Positions 43,307-53,015 of a stretch of DNA of 64,000 nucleotides are shown here, piece after piece. A program made the translations under genes and the position numbers. The notes under the pieces were generated by a model. It saw nothing but the letters and a program-made list of their open reading frames with translations. It ran no database searches and was not told where the DNA came from. The number at the start of each line of letters is the position of its first letter. The stretch's first letter is position 1. The DNA is from Polyangiaceae bacterium (GTDB taxonomy: Bacteria > Myxococcota_A > Polyangia > Polyangiales > Polyangiaceae): assembly GCA_016719945.1 (NCBI GenBank), contig JADJYE010000007.1:1-64000 (forward strand). The letters are read 5' to 3'.

Positions 43307-45649
43307 ATGAAGTCCCTTGCCTGCGCGGCCGCGTTCACCCTCCTCGTCGCCGCCTGCGGCGATGACTCCCAACAGCCCTCGGGGGGCAGCCCGAGCACAG
43401 GGGGCGCCGCGGCCAGGGCGCCGGCGTCTCGAACGGCGGCTCGGGTGGGGCCCTGGGCGGCGGCGGTCAAGGCGAGGGCGGCTTCGCCCCCTGGGACGGG
43501 TTCTGCCCGACGACGTTCGAGTTCCGAACCAGGGTTCGTCGTCTCGAACGTGCGGGTCGCGGGCGCGTGGCACGGGTTCGATCTCGGCACGGCGACGCCG
43601 ATGGCGGGGCCTTCGGCGGGCGGCGAGTACAGCGCCACGATCGACCTGCCCCCTGGCCTGCACGGCTACAAGATCGTCTACGACGACGCCAGCGGCGGCG
43701 GGACACAGTGGGTGCTGAACCCGAGCGAAGGTCGGCGGACGTACGTCGACGGCGTCGAGAACTCTGCCGTGAAGGTCAGGGACTGCTCCCGACCTTCGCT
43801 CGAGGTCGAGTCATCGAGCGCGGCTCGGCCGAGCAGCGGGGCCGGGACGTTCGAGGCGACGCTCTCCTATGTAGCGCCGGCCAACGGCCTCGGCGCCACG
43901 CCGAGCGGGTTTACGGCCGAGCTGCGTCGCGGCTCGACCACGACGCCGTTGTCGGCCAGCGAATTCACCGTCGCGCCGGACGGCTCGGTCTCTGTCGACC
44001 TCGCTGGCCTCGACGACGGCAAGTACCACCTCTACGTGACGCCCCACGCAGACGGCGCGCCCGCGGGTGAGCCCGCGCGCCTCGTGTTCTGGATCGAGGC
44101 CGAGGCCTTCGATTGGGACGGCGCGCTCATCTACATGGTGATGACCGACCGCTATCGCAATGGCGACCCGAGCAACGACGCGCCCCCGACCGCCGGCGCC
44201 GACCCCCGGGGCGATTGGATGGGCGGAGATCTCGACGGGCTGCGCGAGGCGATCGACGAGGGGCTCTTGGACGAGCTCGGCGTGCGCGCCATCTGGCTCA
44301 CGCCCTTCCAGACCAACCCCGAGGAGTCGTTCTTCGCGAGCGACGGCGTCCACAAGGTCACCGGGTACCACGGCTATTGGCCGACCAAGGCCCGCGAGGT
44401 CGACCCCCGCCTCGGCGGCGAGGACGCGCTCTTCGCGCTCGTCGAGGAGGCCCACGAGCACGGCATCCGCATCCTGCAGGACTACGTCGTCAACCACGTG
44501 CACGAGCAGCACGAGTACGTGACCCAGCACCCCGATTGGTTCCGCACCGGCTGCGTGTGCGGGACCAACGGCTACGATTGGACCACACATGCGCTCGACT
44601 ACATGTTCGCGTCGTACATGCCGGACATCAACCACACGATCCCCGCGGCGAACACGCAGTTCGTCGACGACGCCGTCTATTGGCTCGACACCTACGACCT
44701 CGACGGCCTGCGCGTCGACGCCGTGAAGCACGTCGAGGAGATCGCGACGCGCAACCTCGCCGCCGAGGTCCGCGAGGAGTTCGAGGACGCGGGGACGCGA
44801 TACTTCTTGATGGGCGAGACGGCCATGGGCTGGAGCGACTGCGCCGACCCCTGCAACGACGAGAACTACGGCACGATCTCCAAGTACGTCGGTCCGCAGG
44901 GGCTCGACGGTCAGTTCGACTTCGTGCTCTATCACGGCGTCTCGTACCGCACGTTCGCCTACTCGGACCGCGGGATGCTGCACGCCGACTACTGGCTCAA
45001 GCACGGCCTGTCGAAATGGCCCGCCGGCGCGATCATGACGCCCTACATCGGCAGCCACGACACCTCGCGCTTCAGCTCCCTCGCTGACTACCGGGGACAA
45101 GACGGCGCGCACGACCGGGGCATCCCCGGCAACCAATGGTCCAACACCGCGGTCGCCCCCTCCGACTCGGAGCCGTACCGGCGCACGCGGGTCGCGATGG
45201 CCTGGCTCCTGGGCCTGCCCGGCGCGCCGCTGCTCTATTACGGCGACGAGTATGGTCAATGGGGCGGCGCCGACCCCAACAACCGCCTGTTGTACCGCGA
45301 TGAGGGCGCGCTCTCTTTCGACGAGTCTCAGACGCTGGACTTCGTTCGAAAGCTCGGGCGCGCGCGCGCCGACCTGCCGGCGCTGCAGCGCGGCGCGTAC
45401 GTCACCCTCTACGCCACCGAGGACACCCTGGTGTTCGGCCGTACGTTGAACCCGGCCGCGGGCGCGGTCGTCGCGCTCACCCGCTCGGGAGCGCCGGTCC
45501 AGGCGACCTTCGCGGTCGCGGGGCCGATGGGCTGGTCTGCTGGGACGGCCGTGTCCGACGCCCTCGGCGGGGCTGGGGCGACGGTCGCGGGCGACGGCAA
45601 CCTCACCATTACGATTCCGGCGTCGAGCGCGGCGGTGCTGCACCCGTGA
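43307..45649 (+). CDS. Secreted GH13 alpha-amylase-type lipoprotein
   Basis: 780 residues from ATG 43307 (MKSLACAAAFTLLVAAC, lipobox). After the Gly/Ser-type linker, the N-terminal part has two Ig-like or CBM-like blocks (VRVAGAWHGFDLG, ASEFTVAPDGSV). The GH13 barrel has DGALIYMVMTDRYRNGD, GVRAIWLTPFQ, LRVDAVKHV (nucleophile Asp), FLMGETAMG (acid Glu) and YIGSHDTSRF (third Asp). Between about 43411 and 43530 another frame gives a much better Gly-rich linker (GGSGGALGGGGQGEGG), so two compensating indels probably corrupt the residues printed there. The stop overlaps the GTG of the next glycosidase. Extracellular starch or glycan breakdown. Confidence 0.88.
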   Translation: MKSLACAAAFTLLVAACGDDSQQPSGGSPSTGGAAARAPASRTAARVGPWAAAVKARAASPPGTGSARRRSSSEPGFVVSNVRVAGAWHGFDLGTATPMAGPSAGGEYSATIDLPPGLHGYKIVYDDASGGGTQWVLNPSEGRRTYVDGVENSAVKVRDCSRPSLEVESSSAARPSSGAGTFEATLSYVAPANGLGATPSGFTAELRRGSTTTPLSASEFTVAPDGSVSVDLAGLDDGKYHLYVTPHADGAPAGEPARLVFWIEAEAFDWDGALIYMVMTDRYRNGDPSNDAPPTAGADPRGDWMGGDLDGLREAIDEGLLDELGVRAIWLTPFQTNPEESFFASDGVHKVTGYHGYWPTKAREVDPRLGGEDALFALVEEAHEHGIRILQDYVVNHVHEQHEYVTQHPDWFRTGCVCGTNGYDWTTHALDYMFASYMPDINHTIPAANTQFVDDAVYWLDTYDLDGLRVDAVKHVEEIATRNLAAEVREEFEDAGTRYFLMGETAMGWSDCADPCNDENYGTISKYVGPQGLDGQFDFVLYHGVSYRTFAYSDRGMLHADYWLKHGLSKWPAGAIMTPYIGSHDTSRFSSLADYRGQDGAHDRGIPGNQWSNTAVAPSDSEPYRRTRVAMAWLLGLPGAPLLYYGDEYGQWGGADPNNRLLYRDEGALSFDESQTLDFVRKLGRARADLPALQRGAYVTLYATEDTLVFGRTLNPAAGAVVALTRSGAPVQATFAVAGPMGWSAGTAVSDALGGAGATVAGDGNLTITIPASSAAVLHP

Positions 45650-48297
45650 GGGGCTGGGCGGTGGGCCTGTCGAGCCTGGTGACGCTCGCCGTGGCGAGCT
45701 GCGGCGACGACACCTCGAACACCGGCGGCTCGGGCGGCGTCGTGTGGACGGGCGGCGCAGGCGGCGGCGGCGCGCCCCAAGGGGGCGGGGGCGGGGGAGG
45801 AGACGGGGGCGCACCCATCATCGGGGAGTGCCTCGCCTTCGAGGGCGAGCCGAACTCCGGCTCGAACACGTGGACCGACGGCGCCGACCAGGCGACCGTG
45901 GGCATCACGGGCGCCGAGACCTGCACGCGCACCTACGAGCTGTCGACGACGGCGCCGCTGCGCGACAACCTGCCGGGGAACCCTCGCTCGATCCCCGAGC
46001 TCGCCGGCCAGCCCATCGTGCGCACGGGCAACGACATGTTCGACGCCCTCTACGCGCTCGCCCACGCCGAGGCCCGCGAAAACTCGGTCGACGCGATCTC
46101 CAACTTCGCGTTCAACGGCGGCCTCCCCATCCCTTGCGCGGCCGGGGGCTGCTTCGAGACCGGACGGCTGTGGACCTACGTGTGGACGCGAGACACCGCG
46201 TACGCCGTCGCGCTCGGCCTCGCCTCGCTGGACCCCACGCGCGCGAAGAACTCCCTCGAGCTCAAGACGAGCCTCCGTCGCGACGGGACTCGCCGCGAGA
46301 TCGTCCAGGACACCGGCACCGGCGGCAGCTGGCCCGTGTCGACCGACCGCGTGGTGTGGGCGATGGGGGCGTGGGAGCTCTTGAAGTACCTCGACGGCCC
46401 TGAGCGCACGGCCTTCCGAGATCTCGCCTACGAGGCGATCACCAACACGGCGGAGCGCGATCGCGCGGTCGCGTTCGACCCTGCCGACGGCCTGTACCGC
46501 GGGGAGCAGTCGTTCCTCGACTGGCGCGAGCAGACCTACCCCGGGTGGACCGCCAACGACACGGTCCAGATCGCGATGAGCAAGGCGCTCGGCACCAACG
46601 TCGGCCACCTGCGCCTGCTCGAGGTGGCGGCCGCCCTCGCCGAGGAGAAGGGCCTCGCCAGCGCCGCTGCCCAGTATGAAGGTTGGGCCGACGACCTGCG
46701 CGCCGCCATTCGAGCGGAGCTGTACCTCGCAGACGAGGGCCTGTACTCGACCTACAAGACGACCGCCCTCGACGCCGCGCCCACGCGCCGCTTCGACCTG
46801 CTGGGCGAGGCCTTCGCCGTGCTGTCGGGCGTCTCCACTGGCGCCGAGGCCCTGGGCGTCATCGAGGCCTATCCGCACCTCGAGCGAGGCACGCCGGTCG
46901 CTTGGCCCCAGCAGCAAGACACGGCCATCTACCATAACCGCGCCCTGTGGCCGTTCGTCACCGCGTATTGGGCGAAGGCCGCGGCGAAGGTCGGCCACGC
47001 AGCGGCAACGGACCACGCCGTTCGCTCGCTCATGCGCGGCGCCGCCCTCAACCTCTCCAACATGGAGAACTTCGAGGCCGCGACCGGCGCCGCCTGGCTC
47101 GACGAGGGCCCGACGAGCGGGCCGGTCGTCAACTCGCAGCGCCAGCTGTGGAGCGTGGCCGGCTACATCGGCGTCGTGCAGGACGTCGTCTTCGGGCTCG
47201 AGGCGAGCCAGACGGGGCTGCGCTTCGCTCCGAAGATATCCGCGGAGCTGAAGGCGAGCCTGTTCCCGGGCGCCGAGTCGATCGCGCTTTCGAACCTGCG
47301 CTATCGCGGCAGGCGCGTGAACGTCCGCGTGCGCTTGCCGAGCGGCGCGGCCGGGGCGGGCTTCTACGAGGTCGCGAGCGTGCTGCTCAACGGCGCCGAC
47401 GTCGGGACGGGCTTCGTCGACGCGGCCGACCTCGCCGACGACAACCTGTTCGAGGTCGAGCTCGCCGCGGGCTCGGGCTCGGCAGGCTCGCTCACGCTGC
47501 TCTCGGACGACGACGTCGCCGACTACCGCAACGTCTTCGGGCCGAAGACGCCGACGGTCACCTCGGTCGCACCGTCGGGAGCGCAGCTCGAGGTGAGCTG
47601 GAGCGGCGCGGGCGAGTCCGGGGTTACCTATTCGGTCTATCGCGACGGCCTTCAGGTCGCCAGCGGCCTCTCGGGGACCTCGTGGGTCGACCCGAGCAGC
47701 GGCGACCACACGACGTCGACGCACTGCTACTCGGTCGCCTCGACGTTCACCTCGTCTGGCACCAGCTCGCAGCACGCGCGGCCCATCTGCCATTGGGGCG
47801 CTGGCAACGCGCGCATCCAGACGTTCGGCGCGCAGCAGTTCGCCGCGATCGGCGGGTCGCTCGTGTTCAACCATGGCCGCTGGCACTACGAAGACTGGGG
47901 CGATCCGGCCGACACGCTGACGGTCGCCTCGGTCACGCCGACCCAGAGCGGGGTGCACCTGCTGCAGGTCGTGGCCGGCAACGGCGCGGGGGGGTTCACC
48001 ACCGGCGTGACGTGCGGCGTCAAGGCGATCGAGGTCTGGAGCGGGGCGACCCTGGTGGGAGGCGGCCAGCTCGTCATGCCGCACCTCGAGGCCTGGAGCG
48101 AGTGGCGCGACTCGAATGTCGTGCGCGTCACCCTGACGGCCGGCACCCCGTACACCGTCATCATCCGGGAGGACGCCGCCTCCGGCAACATGAGCGACCT
48201 CGATCACTTCTCGCTCTATGGCGGGACGGGCGGCACCGGCGGGCGCTTCAACAAGGTGAACATCGCCGAGCTGAAGCTGCTCGCGATCGGCGACTGA
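45646..48297 (+). CDS. Secreted six-hairpin (alpha/alpha)6 glycosidase with Fn3-like and C-terminal domains
   Basis: 883 residues from GTG 45646, overlapping the amylase stop (GTGA). The lipoprotein-type signal ends LAVASC and a long Gly-rich linker follows. The catalytic barrel shows GRLWTYVWTRDTAYAV, GSWPVSTDRVVWAMG, RGEQSFLDWREQTYP and YHNRALWPFVTAYWAKA, a pattern shared by GH15/GH63/trehalase relatives. Then comes a fibronectin-III-like module (VTYSVYRDGLQVASG) and a C-terminal beta-sandwich that may bind carbohydrate. Expressed with the amylase, it probably trims its products. The exact GH family is not fixed from sequence reading alone. Confidence 0.8.
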   Translation: MRGWAVGLSSLVTLAVASCGDDTSNTGGSGGVVWTGGAGGGGAPQGGGGGGGDGGAPIIGECLAFEGEPNSGSNTWTDGADQATVGITGAETCTRTYELSTTAPLRDNLPGNPRSIPELAGQPIVRTGNDMFDALYALAHAEARENSVDAISNFAFNGGLPIPCAAGGCFETGRLWTYVWTRDTAYAVALGLASLDPTRAKNSLELKTSLRRDGTRREIVQDTGTGGSWPVSTDRVVWAMGAWELLKYLDGPERTAFRDLAYEAITNTAERDRAVAFDPADGLYRGEQSFLDWREQTYPGWTANDTVQIAMSKALGTNVGHLRLLEVAAALAEEKGLASAAAQYEGWADDLRAAIRAELYLADEGLYSTYKTTALDAAPTRRFDLLGEAFAVLSGVSTGAEALGVIEAYPHLERGTPVAWPQQQDTAIYHNRALWPFVTAYWAKAAAKVGHAAATDHAVRSLMRGAALNLSNMENFEAATGAAWLDEGPTSGPVVNSQRQLWSVAGYIGVVQDVVFGLEASQTGLRFAPKISAELKASLFPGAESIALSNLRYRGRRVNVRVRLPSGAAGAGFYEVASVLLNGADVGTGFVDAADLADDNLFEVELAAGSGSAGSLTLLSDDDVADYRNVFGPKTPTVTSVAPSGAQLEVSWSGAGESGVTYSVYRDGLQVASGLSGTSWVDPSSGDHTTSTHCYSVASTFTSSGTSSQHARPICHWGAGNARIQTFGAQQFAAIGGSLVFNHGRWHYEDWGDPADTLTVASVTPTQSGVHLLQVVAGNGAGGFTTGVTCGVKAIEVWSGATLVGGGQLVMPHLEAWSEWRDSNVVRVTLTAGTPYTVIIREDAASGNMSDLDHFSLYGGTGGTGGRFNKVNIAELKLLAIGD

Positions 48298-48341
48298 GCG
48301 GCGGGTTGACGCCACGCGGGGCCGCCGCGACCGTCTCGGCC

Positions 48342-48719
48342 ATGGCCCTCTACGTCTGCGAGTCCTACGACCACGCCGTCGATCACGGCGGCCGCTCGAG
48401 CCAGGGTGTGCTCGGCGAGCCGCTCTCGCCGCAGATCAAGGAGAAGATCTACCTCCATGTCCTGCCGCTGTCGGATGACGACGTGAAGCGGCTCGGGGCG
48501 CGGCGAGACGACGACGGCAACGCGCAGCACGGCCGGCTTTGTCTGCCGGGCGATGACGCCTTCTGGGTCGCCGTGGAGGGCGAGGTGGCCTACCCGAAGG
48601 TGTTCCGCCCGCGGGTGGTCTCGAAATGCGCCGATGGGCCGAAGGGGCCCGTGCCGGTGCCGCTCGCCGCCGACGAGCTCGAGCGCATGCGCAAGGCGGG
48701 TGTGTCGGGGTTGCCGTGA
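48342..48719 (+). CDS. Conserved-looking hypothetical protein
   Basis: 125 residues from ATG 48342 (MALYVCESYDHAVDHGG). It is soluble, slightly charged, without signal or membrane segment, with a PGDDAFWVAVEGEVAYPKV stretch near residue 70. Its stop overlaps the GTG of the creatininase-family gene (GTGA), so the two are translated together. No family recognised. Confidence 0.6.
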   Translation: MALYVCESYDHAVDHGGRSSQGVLGEPLSPQIKEKIYLHVLPLSDDDVKRLGARRDDDGNAQHGRLCLPGDDAFWVAVEGEVAYPKVFRPRVVSKCADGPKGPVPVPLAADELERMRKAGVSGLP

Positions 48720-49717
48720 CGACCGAGCCTGTGACCGAGGCCGTCCAGCTCCTCGATCTGCCCCACCGCGAGGCGCGCCGGCTCCTTGCGGAGGACGGCG
48801 CCGTGGTGTTCCTCGGGGTGAACCCGGTCGAGTTCCACGGGCCGCACCTGTCGCTGCACAATGATCGGCTCATCAGCGAGGGGCTCTCGCGAGATCTCCA
48901 CGCGGCGCTTTTGGAGCGGCGCGGAGAGTCGCCGTTCTTGGTGGGCGGAGATCTCGAGCTCGGGTGCGAGCCGGCGAGCGGGCCGGGCTCGCGCCACGCG
49001 AAGCTGTCGACGCTGCGTGACGCGGTGAACGAGGCGGTGCGCGCGCTCCACGAGCTGGGCGCGCGTCGGCTCGTCATCAACACGTTCCACGGCGGGGCGC
49101 TCCATAACCTCGCGCTCGACGAGGGAGTGCGGACGTTCGAGCGGCTGGGCGGCCGAGCGATCGCACCGCTCGCGATTGCGCTGTTGGAGATGGTCGACGT
49201 GCGCGCCGAGACGTTCGACGAGGCCCTCCAAAGGACCCCCTGCACCGCGAGCGAGCGCCACGCCCTGCGCGAGGCGCTCCGGTTCGATTTCCACGCCGGC
49301 TGGCTGGAGACCTCCCTCGCCCTCCATTACGCGCCTGGCAGCGTGTCGCCCTGTCGAGCTCGGCTGCCCCCGGGGCCGAAGCTCGGCCGCGACGCCGTCC
49401 TCGGCTTCTTCGCGCGCGCGGCGGGGGCGCTCGGGCGGGAGGCGCTCTCGACCGAGCTCGACTTCCTCGCGACAGCGTCGACCTGGACGAAGGTGCGCCC
49501 CTTCCCCGCGTACACGAGCCGCCCCGATCTCGCGAGCGCAGCGGCGGGCGCGTCGATCGCGGCGCGCTTCGTGGAGCGCTACGCCGAGGCGAGCGTCGCC
49601 ACGCTCGACCACGGCGCGCCGCCGCCGCGGCCGCCGTTCGCGTACCTGCGAGCGCTCACGCTCGAGGGTCGCCTGCAGCCCTCCTTCGTGCCCACGAGCG
49701 AGGTCCTCGCCGAGTGA
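48716..49717 (+). CDS. Creatininase-family amidohydrolase
   Basis: 333 residues from GTG 48716. The metal-binding signature VNPVEFHGPHLSLHNDR corresponds to the family's GS-x-E-x-HG-x-HLP-x-x-x-D, with Asn replacing Ser. Further on, LVINTFHGG matches the second conserved block. The family includes creatininase, MftE-type peptidases and other amidases, so the substrate is open. It overlaps the hypothetical gene at 48342. Confidence 0.85.
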   Translation: MTTEPVTEAVQLLDLPHREARRLLAEDGAVVFLGVNPVEFHGPHLSLHNDRLISEGLSRDLHAALLERRGESPFLVGGDLELGCEPASGPGSRHAKLSTLRDAVNEAVRALHELGARRLVINTFHGGALHNLALDEGVRTFERLGGRAIAPLAIALLEMVDVRAETFDEALQRTPCTASERHALREALRFDFHAGWLETSLALHYAPGSVSPCRARLPPGPKLGRDAVLGFFARAAGALGREALSTELDFLATASTWTKVRPFPAYTSRPDLASAAAGASIAARFVERYAEASVATLDHGAPPPRPPFAYLRALTLEGRLQPSFVPTSEVLAE

Positions 49718-49762
49718 CCGAGGGCCGCTCGAGGGCCTCGTCCGGGTGTATCCTCCGGGCCC

Positions 49763-51541
49763 ATGCCCGCGGACACCATCGTTCACCGCCTGCTCGAACA
49801 AGCCGACAAGCGCCCTGAGGCTCCCGCCCTGCACGAGAAGCGCGGCGGGATCTGGCGGGCGATCACCTACCGCGCCTACGCAGACATGGTGAAGCGCGCC
49901 GGGCGCGCCCTCGTCAGGGTCGGGTTCCAACCCGGGGACACGGTGAGCCTGCTCGGCTTCAACCGCGCCGAGTGGGTCGTGATGGCCCTCGGGGCGATGG
50001 CAGCAGGCGGCGCGGGCGCGGGGATCTACACGACCTGCTCACCCTCGGAGGTCGCCTACATCATCGGCCACGCCGAGTCGAAGGTCGTGCTGGTCGAGAA
50101 CGCCGACCAATGGGCGAAGGTCGAGAAGATGCTGCCCCAGCTGCCGAAGCTCGAGAAGGTGGTGACGATGCGCGGCTGCGCGGCGATCGAGCACCCGAAG
50201 GTCATGACCTGGGAGGCCTTCCTCGACCTCGGAGACGGCGTCTCCGAGGAGCGGCTGCTCGAGCGTGTGCACGCGCTCGAGCCCGCGGGCCTCGCGACGT
50301 TGATCTACACCTCGGGCACCACCGGGCCGCCCAAGGGGGTGATGTTGTCGCACGGCAACCTGTCCTTCACGGCCACGACCGCGAAGGAGCTCGGCGGCGT
50401 CGGCCCGAGCGACTGCAGCCTCTCGTACTTGCCGCTGTCGCACATCGCCGAGCAGATGTTCTCCATTCACCTGCCGGTCTCGATCGGCAGCTCGATCTAC
50501 TTCGCGGAGAGCCTCGAGAAGGTGCCCGACAACCTGAAGGAGATCCAGCCGACGGTGTTCTTCGGCGTCCCGCGGATCTGGGAGAAGTTCCACGCGGGCA
50601 TCAGCGCCAAGCTCGGCCAAGCGACCGGTGTGAAGAAGCGGCTGGTCGAGTGGGCCCGCCGGGTGGGCGCGAGCGTCTCGCAGCTTCGCATGAAGGGTCG
50701 CGAGCCCGTGGGCCTGCTCGCCGTCGAGTACAAGCTCGCCAAGCGGCTCGTCTTCGACAAGCTCAAGCCCGCCATTGGGCTCGGCCGCGCTCGCTTCTGC
50801 GTCTCGGGCGCGGCGCCGATCGCCAAGGAGGTGCTCGAGCTGTTCGCGTCTCTCGACATCATCGTGCTCGAGGTCTACGGCCAATCCGAGGACTGCGGCC
50901 CGACGAGCTTCAACCTACCGGGCCGCACGAAGCTGGGCACGGTGGGGCCGGCCATCCAGGGGGTCGTCGTGAAGATCGCCGAGGACGGAGAGATCCTGGT
51001 CCGCGGACCGAACGTGTTCCTGGGCTACTACAAGGAGCCTGAGGCGACGTCCGAGACGCTGATCGACGGCTGGCTCCACTCGGGAGATCTCGGGGCGTTC
51101 GACGGCGAGGGCTTCCTCTCCATCACCGGCCGCAAGAAGGAGATCATCATCACGGCGGGCGGCAAGAACATCGCCCCCAAGAACATCGAGGCGGCGCTCA
51201 AGAACCACCCCCTGGTGTCCGAGGCGGTGGTGATCGGCGATCGCCGCAAGTTCCTGACGGCGCTGGTCACGCTCGATCCGGAGGCCGCGCAGGTCTTCGC
51301 GAAGGACAAGGGCTTGCCGGTCGAGGGCCTCCACGAGAGCCCGGTCGTCCGCGGCGAGATCCAGAAGGCGGTCGACGAGGTGAACGCGGAGCTGGCGCGC
51401 GTCGAGACCGTGAAGAAGTTCACGATCCTCGCGCGTCCGTTCGGCATCGACACCGGCGAGCTCACCCCGACCCTCAAGGTGAAGCGGAAGGTCGTGAGCC
51501 AGAGCTTCGCCGCAGAGATCGAGGCGATGTACGCCGAGTAG
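49763..51541 (+). CDS. Long-chain acyl-CoA synthetase (AMP-binding)
   Basis: 592 residues, typical length. It activates fatty acids to acyl-CoA via acyl-AMP. Motifs: LIYTSGTTGPPKGVMLSHGN (P-loop), LSYLPLSHIAEQM, VYGQSEDCGPTSFN and the C-terminal ITGRKKEIIITAGGKNIAP with the catalytic Lys in the hinge. No signal; cytosolic or membrane-associated. It abuts the stop of the minus-strand lipoprotein at 51542 with no spacing. The most eukaryote-like AMP-ligase group (FadD15/bubblegum type) is the best fit. Confidence 0.94.
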   Translation: MPADTIVHRLLEQADKRPEAPALHEKRGGIWRAITYRAYADMVKRAGRALVRVGFQPGDTVSLLGFNRAEWVVMALGAMAAGGAGAGIYTTCSPSEVAYIIGHAESKVVLVENADQWAKVEKMLPQLPKLEKVVTMRGCAAIEHPKVMTWEAFLDLGDGVSEERLLERVHALEPAGLATLIYTSGTTGPPKGVMLSHGNLSFTATTAKELGGVGPSDCSLSYLPLSHIAEQMFSIHLPVSIGSSIYFAESLEKVPDNLKEIQPTVFFGVPRIWEKFHAGISAKLGQATGVKKRLVEWARRVGASVSQLRMKGREPVGLLAVEYKLAKRLVFDKLKPAIGLGRARFCVSGAAPIAKEVLELFASLDIIVLEVYGQSEDCGPTSFNLPGRTKLGTVGPAIQGVVVKIAEDGEILVRGPNVFLGYYKEPEATSETLIDGWLHSGDLGAFDGEGFLSITGRKKEIIITAGGKNIAPKNIEAALKNHPLVSEAVVIGDRRKFLTALVTLDPEAAQVFAKDKGLPVEGLHESPVVRGEIQKAVDEVNAELARVETVKKFTILARPFGIDTGELTPTLKVKRKVVSQSFAAEIEAMYAE

Positions 51542-52027
51542 TCAGGTCTTGATGGGCAGCGTCGACTCGACGAGGGGGTTGCCCTCCTCGTCGGTCACGA
51601 CGAGCTCGAGGGTGCCCTTGCCGTCCGTCGGCAAGACGGTGTTGTACGCCCAGGTCCGCCAGGACCACGACGCCTCGATGTCGAGATCGACGTTCGTCCT
51701 CTCTTCGCCGTTCACCTTGAAGGACACGTTCACCGTGCGCTTCTTGCCGGTCCGGTTGCGCAGCGTGAGGTGCGCGTAGACCCGCTGCCCCGGCTTGGCG
51801 GCCTTGAGCTCGTCGACGGGGTCCTTCGCCTTCACCGCGCTCGTGAAGGTGAACCTGAGCAGCTCGAGCGCTCCTCCACCGGTCTCCTCCTCGTACGACG
51901 GGCCCGACGCAGACGGCGCGACCAGCGGGGGAGCGGAGGGCCGCGGCCCCGAGGACGTGGCGCCGCCCTCTTCGCCGCCGCACGCGGCGAGCAGCGCGAG
52001 CGCGAGCCATGCTTCACCGGCGCGCAT
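51542..52027 (-). CDS. Small predicted lipoprotein
   Basis: 161 residues from ATG 52027, overlapping the end of trmO by 14 bases. Signal MRAGEAWLALALLAAC with a good lipobox. The mature protein has a Ser/Pro-rich linker and then a single beta-sandwich-like domain (FTFTSAVKAKDPVDELK, GQRVYAHLTLRNRTGKKRT, ASWSWRTWAYNTV, VESTLPIKT), similar to periplasmic immunoglobulin-like folds. Function unknown. Confidence 0.78.
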   Translation of the reverse strand: MRAGEAWLALALLAACGGEEGGATSSGPRPSAPPLVAPSASGPSYEEETGGGALELLRFTFTSAVKAKDPVDELKAAKPGQRVYAHLTLRNRTGKKRTVNVSFKVNGEERTNVDLDIEASWSWRTWAYNTVLPTDGKGTLELVVTDEEGNPLVESTLPIKT

Positions 52028-52838
52028 GCGCCTCGAAGCGAGCCTCGAAGGCTCGATGGATGGAGAGCTCGCTCGGCTCGCCCGCCCGCGGCGTCGCGAG
52101 CTCGGCGGGGCGATAGCCGCTCGCGACGCCGCGCACCGTGACGTCGCGACCCGAAGCCGCGAACTGCAGGCGCCAGGACTGGATCGCGAGGACCGAGGAG
52201 CCGTCCGGCGCGCGGCGGATGCGCCTGTACGCGTGCGGCTCGGGCCCGGTCGACAACAGCGTGACGACCCGCTCCTCGAGCTCGACCTGGTGCTCGTCAC
52301 GGAGCCACGCGAGCTGCTCCCTCGCGCGCTCTTCGAACGCCACCACGTAGCGCGGCCCCTTGTCACGCTCGGCGTCGAGCCACCCGCTCGAGGCGTCGGG
52401 CAGCGCGTCTGCGTAGGGCAGGTAGGGCTTGATGTCGAGCAGGGGCGTGCCGTCGACCATGTCGACCCCCGAGACCGTCAGCGTGAGCCCGTCGATCGAC
52501 TCGAGGCGCACGGCCGAGAGACCGATCGGGTTCGGCCGGTGGGGCGAGCGCGTCGCGAAGACCCCGAGCCTCCTCGAGGCGCGCGGCGGCTGAACCTTCA
52601 GCCTGCGATGCCCGACGGCGTGGTGGAACAGGAACACGAGCCAGATCGTGTCGAAGCTCGCGAGCCCGTCGAGCGCGTCTTCGTAGCCGCGGCCGGCGAG
52701 CAGCTCGACCCGCCCCCGCACGCTCGCGGCGAGCGGCGGCTGCCGGGGCGCGCTGGCCTTGTCCCCGAACGGCGTGTGGATCACGCCGATCGGCTCGAGC
52801 GTCACGGTGCCGAAGGTCGGCGACGGGTCCACATCCAT
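52014..52838 (-). CDS. trmO: tRNA (t6A37) N6-methyltransferase, TrmO/TsaA family
   Basis: 274 residues from ATG 52838. Signature GVFATRSPHRPNPIGLSAVRLE (core kept short here: TRSPHRPNPIG) is diagnostic of TrmO, which methylates N6-threonylcarbamoyladenosine at position 37 of tRNA-Thr using AdoMet. Other blocks: PIGVIHTPFGDK at the start, DIKPYLPYADA and VDMVDGTPLLD. Normal E. coli length is ~235; the extra C-terminal ~35 residues (ELATPRAGEPSELSIHR) are variable. The start of the downstream lipoprotein overlaps its stop. Confidence 0.92.
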   Translation of the reverse strand: MDVDPSPTFGTVTLEPIGVIHTPFGDKASAPRQPPLAASVRGRVELLAGRGYEDALDGLASFDTIWLVFLFHHAVGHRRLKVQPPRASRRLGVFATRSPHRPNPIGLSAVRLESIDGLTLTVSGVDMVDGTPLLDIKPYLPYADALPDASSGWLDAERDKGPRYVVAFEERAREQLAWLRDEHQVELEERVVTLLSTGPEPHAYRRIRRAPDGSSVLAIQSWRLQFAASGRDVTVRGVASGYRPAELATPRAGEPSELSIHRAFEARFEAHARR

Positions 52839-53015
52839 GGCGCCTCGTGCCCTACCCTCCGATCGGCCCGGAGGCAAAGCGCGATCGGGAGGGCGCCACG
52901 GACGTAGGCCGCAGGGGGGCGTCCTACGTCCAACGGGCGCGCAGGCTTCCTGCGCAAACCGGCCCTTGAGTCGCGGCCGTAAGAATCGCACGCTCCCCCA
53001 GCCCGAAGACCCGCC

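Noticed and set aside
45409..48315. 968-codon minus-strand frame under the glycosidases
   Set aside because: Arg-rich shadow without a start context or domain; the plus strand encodes two recognisable enzymes.
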